Shown here piece after piece: positions 32,741-44,925 of a DNA stretch of 64,000 bases (position 1 is the stretch's first letter; each line of letters starts with the position of its first letter). The position numbers and the translations under genes are program-made. The notes beneath the pieces are model-generated. The model did not search any database. It saw only the letters and a list, made by a program, of their open reading frames with translations, and had not been told where the DNA came from. Origin of the DNA: Perognathus longimembris pacificus (taxonomy: Eukaryota; Chordata; Mammalia; Rodentia; Heteromyidae). The stretch is from NCBI RefSeq assembly GCF_023159225.1, contig NC_063176.1:10056963-10120962 (forward strand), given 5' to 3'.

Positions 32741-34575
32741 CTAAAGAAAACAAGGCCTACCAATCACAAGACTCAGATATACTTGTAGTTACAACCTAAG
32801 AAGCAAACAAACAAGACAAACAAAAAATAAACCAACAACTAACTTACAACACAATATTATTCATTGTCCTAAACTCAACATTTCTTAAATTTTTACCGCT
32901 GAGATACAGAAAAGGATTGACAGGTAAACCAGAAAGACAATAGAAGATTTATCTGAAAGAAGCAATTAGGAAAGCACAACAATGTATTTGAAAAATTTCA
33001 CACTAGCATCATGTTTCTTCTCTTTATTGGAAACAAAATATTGTGCCCTGGGAATCTCTTAGCAAATGTAGTACATTATTTTTGCAATGGTGGCAGCTGA
33101 TGAGCTGTGGTGTGATCACATTTTGACAGACTTGGGCAGCTCACAATGAGTGTTAACATAAGACCCCTGGTCTATAGCAGCTGACTATGATGTAGCAGGC
33201 AATACCAATCAATCACAATTTAAGTTCCCTTTATTCTGACAAGGCATCTTAATAAAAGCCATCAAAAGCAGTTGAAAACCTGTTAGTCTTTCTGCCCTGT
33301 TTTTAATAGAACAGGTACATACCTCAGCTTCTCTCTCTGCCTTTTGAAAAAACTGACAAACCATTACTAAATGCTTCTGGCTTAAATACTTAAGGCTAGC
33401 TACAGAAAACAAAATATGTGATGGTAAAAGAATATCCGGGAAGATGGATCATGCAAAGAAATGCACCTAAAACTGTCAAAAGACAAAAGAAAAAAGTTTC
33501 ACTCCAAGGAAGTTAGAAAAATCCTCCTGTTTAAAAGGCAAGGATTGTGGTAGATAAGAAGACTGCATGGAAGAATTAAGAATGTGACTTACAGTCTGTT
33601 CTTCAGTATTATCATATGTGTAGTGAGGGCAAGTCCGTAAGTCTCCTGAGCTTTCTTTCATACATTTCAAAGATAAGAAGGAAGACTGGGTGAACTAGAA
33701 TCTGATGATTTACACTTGTATGTAAGAATTCAAATTCTTGCTTAACAGAATTATCTTGCTGTAGTCTCATTAAATGATAGTAAAAGCATCTTCCCTTCAA
33801 ACACGTGGAAATGCAATTGAAACATAAATGGCTACAGCTCTTTATGTATCTTCCTAGCTTATTTTTCTAACTACTTCATTGATAACTGTTTGTCAAGATC
33901 AACTTGAAAATAAAATATTGACAATGATTCGAATTATTATGATGTATATTTAACTTACTAGGCAACTAATCTATGGAGTTATCAACAAATTTTTCCTCAG
34001 ACCTAGTAGCTTTTGAAAGAGTCTTTGTATATATTTATTAATCTTGTATTATATGCAAAGAGCTCTTGCATATTTTAGTTATACACAGGTAAGTAGGAAA
34101 ATGTTTGGTCATACTGATCTCACCTTCTAAGGGACACGATGTAAATGGATTAGTAGAATAGCAAACCAATAAAGGAATAAGATGATTTTTACATGGAGCT
34201 AATTTTTATGAAAAATTAAAATAAACTAGATGAAAGAAGGTTGCTTATTTCTATTAGCTAGTTATTTTACTAATAAGTAAATCTATTAAAATCTTGGTGT
34301 GATTAACTTCTTTATTATGAGATTAAAATCCTCCAGTTAAAAAAACAACAACTGTACATACGCAGGTACATATTACTGCATCTAACACAACACACATTTA
34401 ATCCAATAAATATGACCTCTGTATCATTTGTTTCTGCTCTGTATTGTTTTTTACTCATACTTAAACTTTATCATGAGAAAATTGACCACCTATGAGGATA
34501 TAGTGACATATTGTAAAAGAGGTGATTAATAGTAAGTTACATTCTTTCCTTTCTTCCCCTAAATATCTGCATTTT
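32741..34575. other. No recognisable feature
   Basis: About 1.8 kb of AT-rich DNA; minus-strand frames at 33209-33412, 33476-33670 and 33612-33800 lack motifs and look like chance. Confidence 0.45.
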
Positions 34576-34579
34576 TGAG

Positions 34580-34635
34580 ATGTGTGTGTGTGTATGACAG
34601 AGAGAGAGAGAGAGAGAGAGAGAGGAGAAGAGAGG
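34580..34635. repeat. (TG)n and (AG)n dinucleotide repeats
   Basis: TG units at 34580-34593 are followed closely by AG units at about 34600-34626. Minus-strand frames across it read Ser-Leu and His-Thr repeats. Confidence 0.93.
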
Positions 34636-35405
34636 TTTGAATTGCCTGAAAACCAGTGATAATTACTGAAATATAACAAAATACACTTGCATAGAGACAG
34701 AGAAATACTAGGTAAGTGCTAGGCTGTATGTAGTCCCTTAAAAGAAACTGGAGCAATTGCTGAAAGAAATTGCACCCTGTTAAGCAATTCCCCATGTCAG
34801 GAATGTCATGAACAGGAAGGAGCTTTTCCACACATTTTCTAGGTCATTACTGAGCTCTACCTGTTGGGTTTCACTCCAAAATTTCTAGCTGGTCTTGGAA
34901 AATTGTGGGTTTAACATTTTCAAATTACTTTAGAGAGATACCTTGACTAAGCAGGTGCAATTCTGGCATAAACACTCAGAAGTTATACCTTAGGTTTCAA
35001 AAAGAATTAGCAGCTTCTATAATTACATAGTGGGAAGGTAATTATCAGTAGTATGAACTTGAATGGAATCCTAATTCCAAATAGCTATGATACTCTTGCA
35101 TCTAAAAATTACAATTACAACAGAGTTGGTTCTTATTAATCATGACTGAGGCAAATGCAGAATGCTTTACAAGTGTTATTTCAATTAATAATTGTAAAAT
35201 CCTGTGGAGGTATTATTATTTTCAAGAGAGATTGAATAATTAGTTGAACTTTATTTTTTTTAATTTAGAAGTAGGTTTTTCCTTTTCTTTTCTTTTAAAA
35301 AAATCTTTAATTCTCTACTTCTTGTGTGGGACATTGGCTCTTCCATTTAGGAATAGAAATGATTTCCCTCCCTTTATCCATGAACACTGTAGATTTGTGC
35401 AGACA
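34636..35405. other. No recognisable feature
   Basis: AT-rich sequence without a named repeat. Confidence 0.4.
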
Positions 35406-35409
35406 TTGT

Positions 35410-35750
35410 TATCTCCATCATCATCTGTACAGTTTGGATCAGAGGTGTCATCCAAAGACCCACATGATAATTGCTTCCCTTCCCATAGTGCTATTGGTAG
35501 TGCTGTAGAACCTTTTAGGGGTGGGGCCTCGTGGAAGGAGTTTAGGTTATTGAAGGTGTACACGTGAAGGGGGTCTGGCAACCTAGTGATTACCTCTCTC
35601 CCTTTCTTTCTTTGCTTGCCAGAATGCCTGAGGTGAGAAGCTGATTCTGCTACATGTTCCCGTCACAGTTCTCTGTCTTACCACAGATCCAAAGGAAAAT
35701 CGGGTCAAGTGAACAAGAACTAATATGTTGAAACAAATCAAAGTAAGTCC
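35410..35750 (+). mobile_element. MaLR-type LTR (MST/MLT1-like), plus strand
   Basis: AGGGGTGGGGCCTCGTGGAA, GGAGTTTAGGTTATTGAAGG, then TTTCTTTGCTTGCCAGAATG, TGAGGTGAGAAGCTGATTCT and TCTGTCTTACCACAGATCCA reproduce the usual order of a MaLR LTR (GTGGGGCCT.., GGAGGTGATT.., ..GCTTCCTGGCC.., ..CACAGGCCCA..). The expected AAGTCTTTCCT polyadenylation-site region has become the TTCC microsatellite that follows. Frames on both strands here are not genes. Confidence 0.65.
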
Positions 35751-35823
35751 TTCCTTCCTTCCTTCCTTCCTTCCTTCCTTCCTTCCTTCCTTCCTTCCTT
35801 CCTTCCTTCCTTCCTTCCTTCCC
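35751..35823. repeat. (TTCC)n microsatellite
   Basis: About 18 TTCC units starting right after AAAGTAAG and ending in CCCTCTCC. It lies where the adjoining MaLR LTR would have TTTCCTCCTTT, so it probably arose from that seed. Confidence 0.93.
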
Positions 35824-35864
35824 TCTCCCCTCCCTCTGTTTGTGTGTGTGTATGTGTGTTGTAT

Positions 35865-36185
35865 GGTTTGATCTAAGGGTTTGTACTTGCTCTGAAGGTT
35901 TACTAACACTTGAACCATACTCGCAGCCTCTTTTTTGCCTATAGTATTTGATCATATATTCCCTTATATTTTTGTCATGCATTGATGTCAGACTTAATCC
36001 TCCTTCCTTTGCCTCCCAAATAGCTGGGATATGTAAGCACATGCCACCTCACCATGTTTATTGTTTGGATGTGGGTATCAATAACTTAGTGATTAAGTGG
36101 ACTCTAACTTGCATTCTTTCCCAAATCCGCTTCCCAGGTATCAGGGATTACAGACATGAACTACCACGCCCTACAAACTTTTCTC
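35865..36185 (-). mobile_element. B1/ID-type composite SINE, minus strand
   Basis: On the plus strand an antisense ID-like piece (GGGTTTGTACTTGCTCTGAA, then CTTGAACCATACTCGCAGCC) is followed by antisense B1-like units: CCTTTGCCTCCCAAATAGCT and, about 125 bases on, CTTCCCAGGTATCAGGGATT with GACATGAACTACCACGCCC. This implies a B1-like dimer with an ID-like 3' part. Diverged. Confidence 0.6.
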
Positions 36186-36399
36186 CTTAGAAATTGATTA
36201 TCTTGAATATTTTTGTTCTGGTGGCAGAGAGCTGACCAGCACAAACTCTGAGGACAGCTTTATCATTCTATGTAGTCATTTATCAATTTAAACAATGATG
36301 AGTTCCTAACTTATCTATTCGTTATTTTTGCAACTGGTCTGCTTAACTTTTTCAATTCAAACCAGTATGCAAGGTGTCAAAAATCTTACTGGCATATAT
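36186..36399. other. No recognisable feature
   Basis: Short AT-rich spacer. Confidence 0.35.
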
Positions 36400-36404
36400 T
36401 TCTT

Positions 36405-37100
36405 TTTTTAAAGTAATTACTTATTTATTGCCAAAATGATATCCAGAGGGGTTGCAGTTTCATACATAAGGCAGTGAGTACATTTCTTGTACTATTTGTT
36501 ACCTGCTCTCTCATTCCCCCCTCCCACTTTCCATCTCCCTTCATGTCTTGTTCAGTTGGTTTACAACAAATGGTTTTATAAGTATTGCTTTTGGAGTCGT
36601 TTGTCGTTTTATTCGTTGTCTCTTGATTTTGACATTCCCTTTCCCTATCCTAGTTCTAATACCAGTATATACAGTATTCAGGGTACTCAGATGAGATACA
36701 GTGATAGTGCGGGAACAACCACAGGAAGGGGATACAAGAGGATCATCAACAAAAAAAAACTACGGTTTCACATAGCACGTTGAAAGTAATTACAACAGGG
36801 ATATAACAGTCGTTTCCGTAACATGGAGTTCATTTCACTTAGCATCATCTTATGTATTCATAGGGGCATAGCTATTAGGCTCTTGTGATCCTCTGCTGTG
36901 ACTAGCCTAAACCTATACTAATTATTCCCAATAAGGGAGACCACAGAGTCCATGTTTCTTTGGGTCTGGCTCACTTCATTTAGTATAATGTTTTCCAAGT
37001 CTTTCTGTTTCCTTACGAGTGGGGCAATGTCATTCTTTCTGATAGAGGCATAGAATTCCATTATGTATATGTACTACATTTTCCTGATCCATTCGTTAAC
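36405..37100 (-). mobile_element. L1 3'-UTR and adjoining region, minus strand
   Basis: This is the longest continuous antisense L1 3' portion of the rodent-type subfamily in the window. It begins at an antisense A-rich end, then AGAGGGGTTGCAGTTTCATA, the C-rich complement of the polypurine tract (36515-36540), GTCTCTTGATTTTGACATTC, GATACAAGAGGATCATCAAC and CCACAGAGTCCATGTTTCTT, and ends at TTTCCTGATCCATTCGTTAA. The last 450 bases align with 23246-23660. 5'-truncated. Confidence 0.85.
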
Positions 37101-37802
37101 TCTGAAAAATATAATGAATTGACTCAAAGCCAAGTCCAATGTTTTACTTTCTGATTCTGTACATAATACTGGACTATAAAATGTTTATCAACAAACTATA
37201 AATTCCTATGTCCATAATATTTGATTCATGTGGTTGACAACTAAACAAGTTATCTCTTATTTCTATAGATAAGAAAATTGAAGTTAAAGATGTTAAATAA
37301 GTTATTTGAAATGACATAGTGACAGATTGATGTACTTGCCTAAGCTCCTGATTTGATCATCTTTATAGAAGACTGATGTAGTATTGGCCCTTGAGCCTAC
37401 CCCTTCCCTGAGCTTCCCTTGTGAGCACAGGCATAAACTTTGATTTCAGACAGTAACATAGGAAATAGTCAAGAATATTCTCAGATGTAATTTAGGTTCA
37501 AATCTTCCAATTCTGAGTTAATGACAGAATAGGTAGTAGACCTAACATCATGACAAAAGCCCTTCCAGTAGAGATGGAATCTTCCTGAAGCAAAAGGCTC
37601 CTTGTGGCGGAGACTGCGTGCAGCCTCTGGGACTGAGGCTTGCCTCCAACCAAGAGCCTGAGAAAAGCAGGGACCTTCCATGAAATAGATGCAAGGAACT
37701 ATATAGGAGCACAAATGAATTGACTGAGGTTATGGAAGACACTCACTGTACAGCATCTAGGAAAAGTATGCCCGGATTCTGAAGCCATATGTATTCTAAG
37801 GC
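37101..37802. other. No recognisable feature
   Basis: AT-rich to mixed sequence. Minus-strand frames at 37481-37742 have no recognisable domain. Confidence 0.45.
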
Positions 37803-37817
37803 AAAAATTCTGTGCTG

Positions 37818-38018
37818 GCTGGGAATATGGCCTAGTGGCAAGAGTGCTTGCCTCATATACATGAAGCCCTGGGTTCAATTCCCCAGCACCACATATATAG
37901 AAAATGGCCAGAGGTGGCGCTGTGGCTCAAGTGGCAGAGTGCTAGCCTTGAGCAAAAAGAAGCCAGGGTCAGTGCTCAGGCCCTGAGTCCAAGCTCCAGG
38001 ACTGGCCAAAAAAAAAAA
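37818..38018 (+). mobile_element. IDL-Geo SINE, plus strand, perfect target-site duplication
   Basis: The ID-like head starts GCTGGGAATATGGCCTAGTG at 37818 with a B-box-type GGGTTCAATTCCCC, and the Geo module starts at GGTGGCGCTGTGGCTCAAGT and ends CCAGGACTGGCC at 38007, followed by a pure A tail. A perfect 15-bp duplication AAAAATTCTGTGCTG lies at 37803-37817 and 38019-38033. Young-looking insertion. Confidence 0.94.
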
Positions 38019-38033
38019 AAAAATTCTGTGCTG

Positions 38034-39587
38034 CTGTAAGATATTAGCTCTGTACAGTTCCCTCCTTAGTAACAAAGCATGGTAAAAGCACAAATGGCAC
38101 TAACCCCCCAACACATACATGTACGTGCACACATATACATGCTTATATCTATACATATATACACAACCACATAAAATTGGTAAATGATAAATTTGAACTT
38201 ATAAATGAGGGACAGAGACTACAAATAATAACTAAAGTTAAGCAGCACCATTATAAAAATATGTCAGTACAGTGTGGTCTATATGCCTTTTTGAATGGGA
38301 TACAGTTGCAAGTTAAAAAGTACAAATTCATGTCTAGAATATTTCACTTAACAATTTTGCACCATGCTTGATCATTGGTAAATGAAACAATGGAAGGGAA
38401 AATGTTGTAAAGGTAGAAATACTGTGTTAACTTGTGCAGAAATAGAAACCTTGTATAATCTAAAAAAATATTTAGATTCCATTTATGAGATATTTTCTAC
38501 CTTTAAGGAACTGTCTAAAGCCATATAAACCACAAACACTGCTGTCTTCTAAAATCTTTCCCCTCAACGATATTCTAGATGCAGTAACAGGATCATGTTG
38601 GCATCCTGACACTCGTTGGCTTATTCTGGGATATTCTTTAGCTCTTTATATGCATTCTTAGCTAATCAAACCTGACAGCAAGGTAGCAGCTGTCATTTCC
38701 TGAATTCTAGCGTGGATTGAGCTTAGATATTCATTTTGAAAGAAAATAGTATTGGCTTAAAGAATCTAATTTTAGATGGGATAAAAACATGACATACAAA
38801 CTGAATTGGTGTTTTATGATGAAGTTTAGTTGCATTTGAAGGTTACTTTTAGAATACAGTGTCTCTAAAATTCTGTTTCATTTCAAAATATATCATTATT
38901 TACCATTTTAAAAATCTCATTGTTCCTTGAATTAAAACCACATTATTCCACCCAATTGTGGGAATTAAAAAAAAAGATGAATCAAACTCAAGATCAATTT
39001 ACATGAAGTTATAGTAGAAATAATTTTCTTTGTAGTCTCATCACAAAAATTGTGTGTGGGGGGGAGGGGGAATTCTAAAATAATTTCATGGCAAGGAATA
39101 CTAACATGTACTGTTGTCGTTATTTAAATTTCTGTTTTGTAATCACTGGAGAAATTTTTCATATTGGCTGTTATTTAGATTTATTTACATGTTACAAGAT
39201 AAACTAAGCTGCTTAGTTGATTTTATGTTACAGAGTATATCCATTTAAATTGCAGAATGATCCTTGAGCTTCTGTATTCCAGTCAGTTTAGGTCATGCAC
39301 TTTCAAGAAAGAACTGTAAGAACTGAAGATAATCGGTCTTTTCTTGGAGAAGATTTTCCTTATTTTTAACCCTTGTTCAAAATTCAGTAACTACCCAGAC
39401 AATGTTAAATACCAGTATCCTTAAATTATATATAAATTAAACACACCAGCATTACATGTCAAGAAAGGGAAGATTATTATCTTATCATAAGTAATCAATA
39501 TAAAGTGAAAATTTGAAAATGAAAATAATACAACTATGGATGCATTAAACACATGTCAGAATGACTGAGAATAAGATGAATTACAAA
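38034..39587. other. No recognisable feature
   Basis: About 1.5 kb of AT-rich DNA. A short G-rich run (GGGGGGGAGGGGG type) occurs at 39058-39070. Confidence 0.45.
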
Positions 39588-39722
39588 GTTCCGGGGTGGG
39601 GAGGCAGGGGAAAATAAGGGAGGAGGTAACAGGTTGAATAACAAATGTACTGACTGCCTTACATATGAAACTGTAACCTCTCTGTACTTCACTTTGACAA
39701 TAAAGAAGAAAAAAACAAAGTA
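39588..39722 (+). mobile_element. L1 3'-UTR end, sense
   Basis: The polypurine stretch (39590-39630), then ACAAATGTACTGACTGCCTT, ACATATGAAACTGTAACCTC, TCTGTACTTCACTTTGACAA and an AATAAAGA end with A-rich tail match the other 3' ends. Confidence 0.8.
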
Positions 39723-39995
39723 CAGAATAACAGATTTAAATTTTCCCTCCTTAAAATCTTTAATGTTTCTGTCCACTCTTACCCTCTGAATTCAAACTGA
39801 TAACAAACAATATAAACATCGTTTAGACAATATCTTACTACAGAGAAAATCTTAGCCTCTGAGATAAAACTCTTCCAATTTGTTCATTTGAGTTTTACAT
39901 TAAAATCAATAGCAAACCCAGAGAAATGAAAAAGTATTTACTCTTGTCAACAAAGGAAGCAGTTAGAAACAACATGTAAGTTGTTCTACCTAGCC
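39723..39995. other. No recognisable feature
   Basis: AT-rich spacer. Confidence 0.35.
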
Positions 39996-39999
39996 ATTC

Positions 40000-40200
40000 T
40001 TTTCCAGGCATTGAACTCAGAGCCTTGTGCTTGATAGCCAAGCATTTTACTACTTTACTTTATTACTTGAACTACAGCCTCTTTAGTTTAATTTTGTTTT
40101 TGAGATAGTTTCTCTCTTTGATCAGGAGGGGCTTAAATTTACCATATGTCTACCTATCTTTCCTGAGTTTCTGCGATTACTATTGTGAGTGACTATACTC
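40000..40200 (-). mobile_element. B1 plus ID-like composite SINE, minus strand
   Basis: Antisense ID-like sequence (CATTGAACTCAGAGCCTTGT, GCCAAGCATTTTACTACTTT) precedes antisense B1-like sequence (TTTTTGAGATAGTTTCTCTC, TTTCTGCGATTACTATTG). Order in sense is B1 then ID, like the copy at 21640-21885. Confidence 0.6.
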
Positions 40201-40214
40201 TCCTTTCTACGAAG

Positions 40215-40484
40215 CTAATCATTTTTAAAAACTATTTATTTCTTTATTGTCAAAGTGATGTACAGAGGGGTTACAGTTTCATACGTAAGGCAGTCAGTAC
40301 ATTTTTTATCTAACTTGTTACCTCCTCCCTCATTTTCCCCACCTTCCACCCTCCCACTTTCCCTCCCCCATGAGTTGTACAGTTGGTTTACAACATATAA
40401 TTTTGTAAATATTGCTATCACATTTGTTTGTCTTTTATCTTTTGTCTCTCGATTTTGACATTCCCCTTCCCTTCCCTAGTTCCA

Positions 40485-40532
<48 letters not shown>

Positions 40533-40640
40533 CCAGGGTATCATAGTCAGTTACAGTAACATCAGGGGTAAAAACATGGGAAAGAAAAAAGAAAAAGACA
40601 CAATTTTACATGGTACTTTGAAAATAACACCAAGCTAATC
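40215..40640 (-). mobile_element. L1 3'-UTR, minus strand, carrying a CA microsatellite
   Basis: Starts with the antisense A-rich end, then TGTACAGAGGGGTTACAGTT, the C/T-rich complement of the polypurine tract (40320-40370), CAGTTGGTTTACAACATATA, TCTCGATTTTGACATTCCCC and, after a CA array, TATCCAGGGTATCATAGTCA and ATCAGGGGTAAAAACATGGG. Confidence 0.85.
40489..40529. repeat. (CA)n microsatellite inside an L1 3' UTR
   Basis: About 20 AC/CA units replace the short ATATACAGTAT-like segment found at the same place in the L1 copy at 36660-36675. Confidence 0.95.
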
Positions 40641-41059
40641 TTTTTTTTTGTTTTATTTTTTATTTGTAAGTAGCTTAGTGCTTTTTTTTTTCAAATATGC
40701 TCAATGCCTCATTGTCTTTTCCACACTGCAATTGTGTTACAATCTTTTCAATTACTCAATTTTGGTGATTTCATCAGGGTAAGATGAAAAAGTAGGTCTA
40801 CGCTTTCATAATTTTAAATGTCATGTAAAATAAAAATAAGTATCATCACTTTAAGCTCCATAAAATAATTACCAGATTAAATGTGTCATATGAAAGAATA
40901 GGCAAGAAAATATTTATTTCATTTACCTGGAAATGCATATCTAAAGGATGTTGGGATTTTTCTATCATTAAATATTTTAAGATATTTAATTCATTTTAAC
41001 AGTATTTAGCACAATAGGTCCATTGCCTTCCAGTGTGCCTTCCCTATCTCCATGCAGAA
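40641..41059. other. No recognisable feature
   Basis: AT-rich spacer between two antisense L1 3' ends. Confidence 0.4.
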
Positions 41060-41635
41060 GATAATTCATTATTTTTTTAATGTCTAAGTGTGATACAGAG
41101 GGGTTACAGATTCATATGAAAGGCAGTGAGTACATTTCTTGTTCCACTTGTTACCTCCTCCCTCATTTTCCTGTCTCCCGCTCCCCCTTCCCCTCTCTCC
41201 AAGAGTTGTGCAGCTGGTTTACACCAGATGTTGCTTTTTGAATGGTTTGTCTTTTTGTTCTTTGTCTCTTGATTTTGGTATTTTTTCTTCCTTCCCCAGT
41301 TCTATTATCCATATAAACAGTATCCAGAGTACTTGGATGTAATACAGTGGTAGCGAGGGTACAGCCACAGGAAGGGAGTACAAGAGAAACAAAACTAGAC
41401 AAACCACTCAGTCAAACAAACAGACAAGGAAAAAAAGAAAAAAAAAGTAGTACGAGTTCTCATGGCATGTTGAGAATAATTACAACAGTGGTATAACTCT
41501 TGTTTCCTTAACGGAGAATTCATTTCACTTGGCATCTTCTAATGTGGTCATGTGGGTGTTTTGGTCTTCTACCATGACTAGCCTATTCCTGTACTAGCAT
41601 TCCCTATGAGGGACACCATAGGGTTTATGTTTAAA
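41060..41635 (-). mobile_element. L1 3'-UTR, minus strand
   Basis: GATACAGAGGGGTTACAGAT, GGCAGTGAGTACATTTCTTG, the C-rich tract (41160-41200), GTGCAGCTGGTTTACACCAG, AGCCACAGGAAGGGAGTACA, TAATTACAACAGTGGTATAA and CTATGAGGGACACCATAGGG follow the same order as in 36405-37100. An A-rich insertion lies at 41385-41450. Frames on both strands are not genes. Confidence 0.85.
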
Positions 41636-44600
41636 AATGATGGTTAGATGCCATAAAGTAGGTGGCAATTCCTTAACCACATGTGTGTTGTCAGACCCAA
41701 GGGCCTCTTGCATCCCTATCAAGGGGAGTGCTAACCTTCACTCCTTTCATACAACACCCAAGCTAATGTTAAAGTAAAAAGAATGTCATACCAGTATGAG
41801 TTGTTCTCCCTCTCCTTCCTCTTGTCTGTCACCCCTATAAGAACCTGCAGGGCTTAATTTTCTCTACTAGTGGGATCTATTCAGCAAGTGTAATTTTCCC
41901 AGTAACACTGCTGGAGGGCTTTTTGACTCAACAATTCCAAGCTTCCAAATGTCAAGCTTGCAATCTGTGTGTACAAACATCTGTGTGTACAATCTACCAT
42001 AGAGGCATTTGCTCTATAATCAATTCTCCTACGAGTTGTGACTGTAGGATCTGCCTAACATGAAACAAAGGTGCATAAGGAGGAAGGGAGCTGAATGTCT
42101 TTTTCACTTCCATTTATCTGTCTTTGGGTGACACTCACTTTCACCTACAAGACCATTTGGTTCCTCATCTAATGGGATTTTTACCCTTGCTTTTGCATCT
42201 CTCTTTATCATTATGGAAGTTTCTCCTTGCACCATCTTTCTAGTTAGATCACTTAAGATCTTTTATTTGCAAAGAAAAGAATAGCATTAGAGTGTTGTCA
42301 ATAATGAATGGTTATTGCAAGATGGGTTCAGAGAAAATAATTAAGAGGTGGAAATCTCTTAAGAAACTTTTGCAAACCAATTGTAGATGTAATCTATTAG
42401 TGCAAATGAGGGGCTTACCTTGTATAGCACCTTTGATAACTAGGCATTTAACAAATGGGACTATTATACTCAGGAATGCACACTGTATTTTCTCCTTTCT
42501 CTCAACTTGTTTTCATGATGAAATGGATATCTGCCTAATAAACTTTGATATGGATTATTTAGGCAGGAAATATAAAAGAATAAGTGATTCATTTGAGACT
42601 AATTACACAAGAGTGGTTCATTAGCTTATCTGTAAAATGTTGGGCATCTCTGCAGGTTATAGCCAGGTTTCCTGAACAAAAACAACTTCTTCTCCTTGTT
42701 TTATCTCTTATCTTCGAGCTGTGAATTAAAAATAAGTTTGGTAACAACTGTCTTCTCTTCTCTTCATCGCATGCAAAATTCTCACCCCCGACCATTCTTC
42801 ATCAGAAGTATGAAAATTTACACTAAATACTATTGCTGTCATTTTGTTTCCACTAAGCCACAGTCATTGTCATCTCTATGTATGGATTTTAGTCTATGTA
42901 TTTTATAAAGTTCAGTTTTCTGAAGATGCCAATTTGGTCCTCCATACTCTCATAGTACTATCCCATCTTCACCTAGTACAACAAAAAGAGTATCACATAT
43001 TCCTTATGTTAATTTTAATGTGATCAATGTGTTTTTGTAGTTTAACATAACTCTAGACTGGGATGTCTACTGTGTGACTGTGTATTGACCTTAAACAGAA
43101 GTTTGGGAGAGTGAACTGAAACTCGCAGAGAGATGAGATATTTTGTGTTTGAGACACTAGAAGAAAAGGCCAAAAAATAAGATAAAGCGAATATAAAGAT
43201 GAGTGAAGGTAATGAAATATGGTTCATGAAATGTGGCAGCTAGCAGACCTCGCAACAACTCATCTTAGGGTATTTCTAGTTCAGTATCATGGGGTAAAAA
43301 AATAAATAAATAAAAACAGGCAAAGGGTAGGGATAGAATTTGTTAACAGGAAATGTCAAAGACAGAGAATTCCTGACAAAATTGGATTAAACTAGACAAA
43401 CCAAGGGAATACATCAAAGGTGGTCAGATTCTACAATGTGTGCTCAAACTGTTTCAACAAGAACAGAAGGAAAAGTGAAGGTCAGACTGCTTTAAGTAGA
43501 GGACGTAGATTTATCTTACTGAAGTTTGGGTCAAAGGAGTGTGTCTTGTCATAGTTTATGTGGCTAATTACAACTGTAAAGAAAAGGAAGAAAAATTCTT
43601 TAAGGTTTGAGGTCACAGAATAAAAACCTATTGCCCAAATCAGACAAGGAAAGGAAAATGGTGTTATCACTTTTCAAAATAGCTTACAGTTTGTGACTTT
43701 AAATATATTTTGATAGTAAAGCAGATGTACTTCTAATTTTGAACTTGGGCCTTTCTACAAGACAGAGTAATAAACAAAATTCTCTCAGGACAGGTACATG
43801 CCTATTTTATATCTTTCTGACTTTAAAAATTAATTGGCTCTTAAAACATGGCATTGGTTATACCTTCTTACTAGAGTAGCTGAAAGGAATGATTTAAGAA
43901 TAACTTGAAATTACAAAGGCCTTCACAAATTAAGTTAATTCTCCCATGAAATAGCCTTTCTGTGTAGAAAAAAAAATATTGCTCTTCTGTAAATGGCAGT
44001 TAAATCGGAGATACAATTAAAATAAGTAAGGTAACGTAGAAAATCAGGGCTATTAATTGCACAGTCTGCTTATGGTCTAATTTTAAAACTTCTTCCTTTT
44101 CAATAAATATTTTCTTTAAATGTATGCTTTTTAAGGGCATGTCTTTACCTTTCATATCATCATCATCAACAGCATCGTGATAAATAAGTATTACTGCTCC
44201 ACACTGAAATTATCTTAATTTTCCTCCTCTCTAAACTCTGACAGTTTGTGATCTATAGCCTACTTCAAAATAGTTATAGTGTGGCTTCTTTCTTTTTTTT
44301 TTCTGGGTTTGTTGTAAAAACACATAATAAAAAGAGATGGAAGCCCAAAGGACAGCCATTATTTCAAGATTTCTTTTGGAATTTTAGCCTGAAAACTAGT
44401 AAATAAAATAGCTCTCTGTTGATCTCTGTTCTTCACTTCTCTTTTCAGAGTTTTTGTGAGCTCTAATAATAGATTTATTTTCTTATAATATTTAGCAGAA
44501 GCTATGTCAGGATTTGTCCTGAATTCCAAGGACAATGTAATATGTTAGCTTGGGGTCCTTTTAGTTAAAAATCTAGCACAAGACAATGTTTTATATAAAA

Positions 44601-44769
44601 GCCTTATTGTATAATTTTCTGTGATACCATTTTTTCTTTCTCTTATGATGGTTTGAACTATAAAGGTCAAGTAACTTTAAGAAGTTCCTCTTTTTTTTTG
44701 TATTTTTAACTCTCAGCATTTTGTATATCCTTAGTAGGAAGAATTACTTAGTGTATTAGCTTTCTTCAT
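41636..44769. other. No recognisable feature
   Basis: About 3.1 kb, the longest interval without a repeat I can name. The longest frame is 110 codons at 42292-42624 (plus); it has no recognisable domain, no Kozak or splice context I can see, and is rich in residues favoured by AT-rich DNA, so I judge it a chance frame. A short direct repeat, CTGTGTGTACAA, occurs twice at 41965-41992. Confidence 0.45.
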
Positions 44770-44925
44770 TTTTAAATTTAATTTTATTTTCAAAGTGATG
44801 TACAAAGGCATTACAGTTACATAAAGTAGTGATTACATTTCTTGTCATACTTGTTACCACCTCCCCCATTTTTCTCCCATCTTCGCTTCTTCCCATTCCT
44901 GACAAAAGAAAGGTACTAATGTCAT
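44770..44925 (-). mobile_element. L1 3'-UTR end, minus strand
   Basis: After an antisense A-rich start, TGATGTACAAAGGCATTACA, GTGATTACATTTCTTGTCAT, ACTTGTTACCACCTCCCCCA and TTTTTCTCCCATC match the antisense L1 3' end. It adjoins a MaLR LTR on the right and may have inserted in it. Confidence 0.78.

Noticed and set aside
42292..42624. A 110-codon plus-strand frame as a novel gene
   Set aside because: No recognisable domain, no conserved-looking motif, AT-driven residue composition and no promoter or splice context; chance is the simpler explanation in 64 kb.
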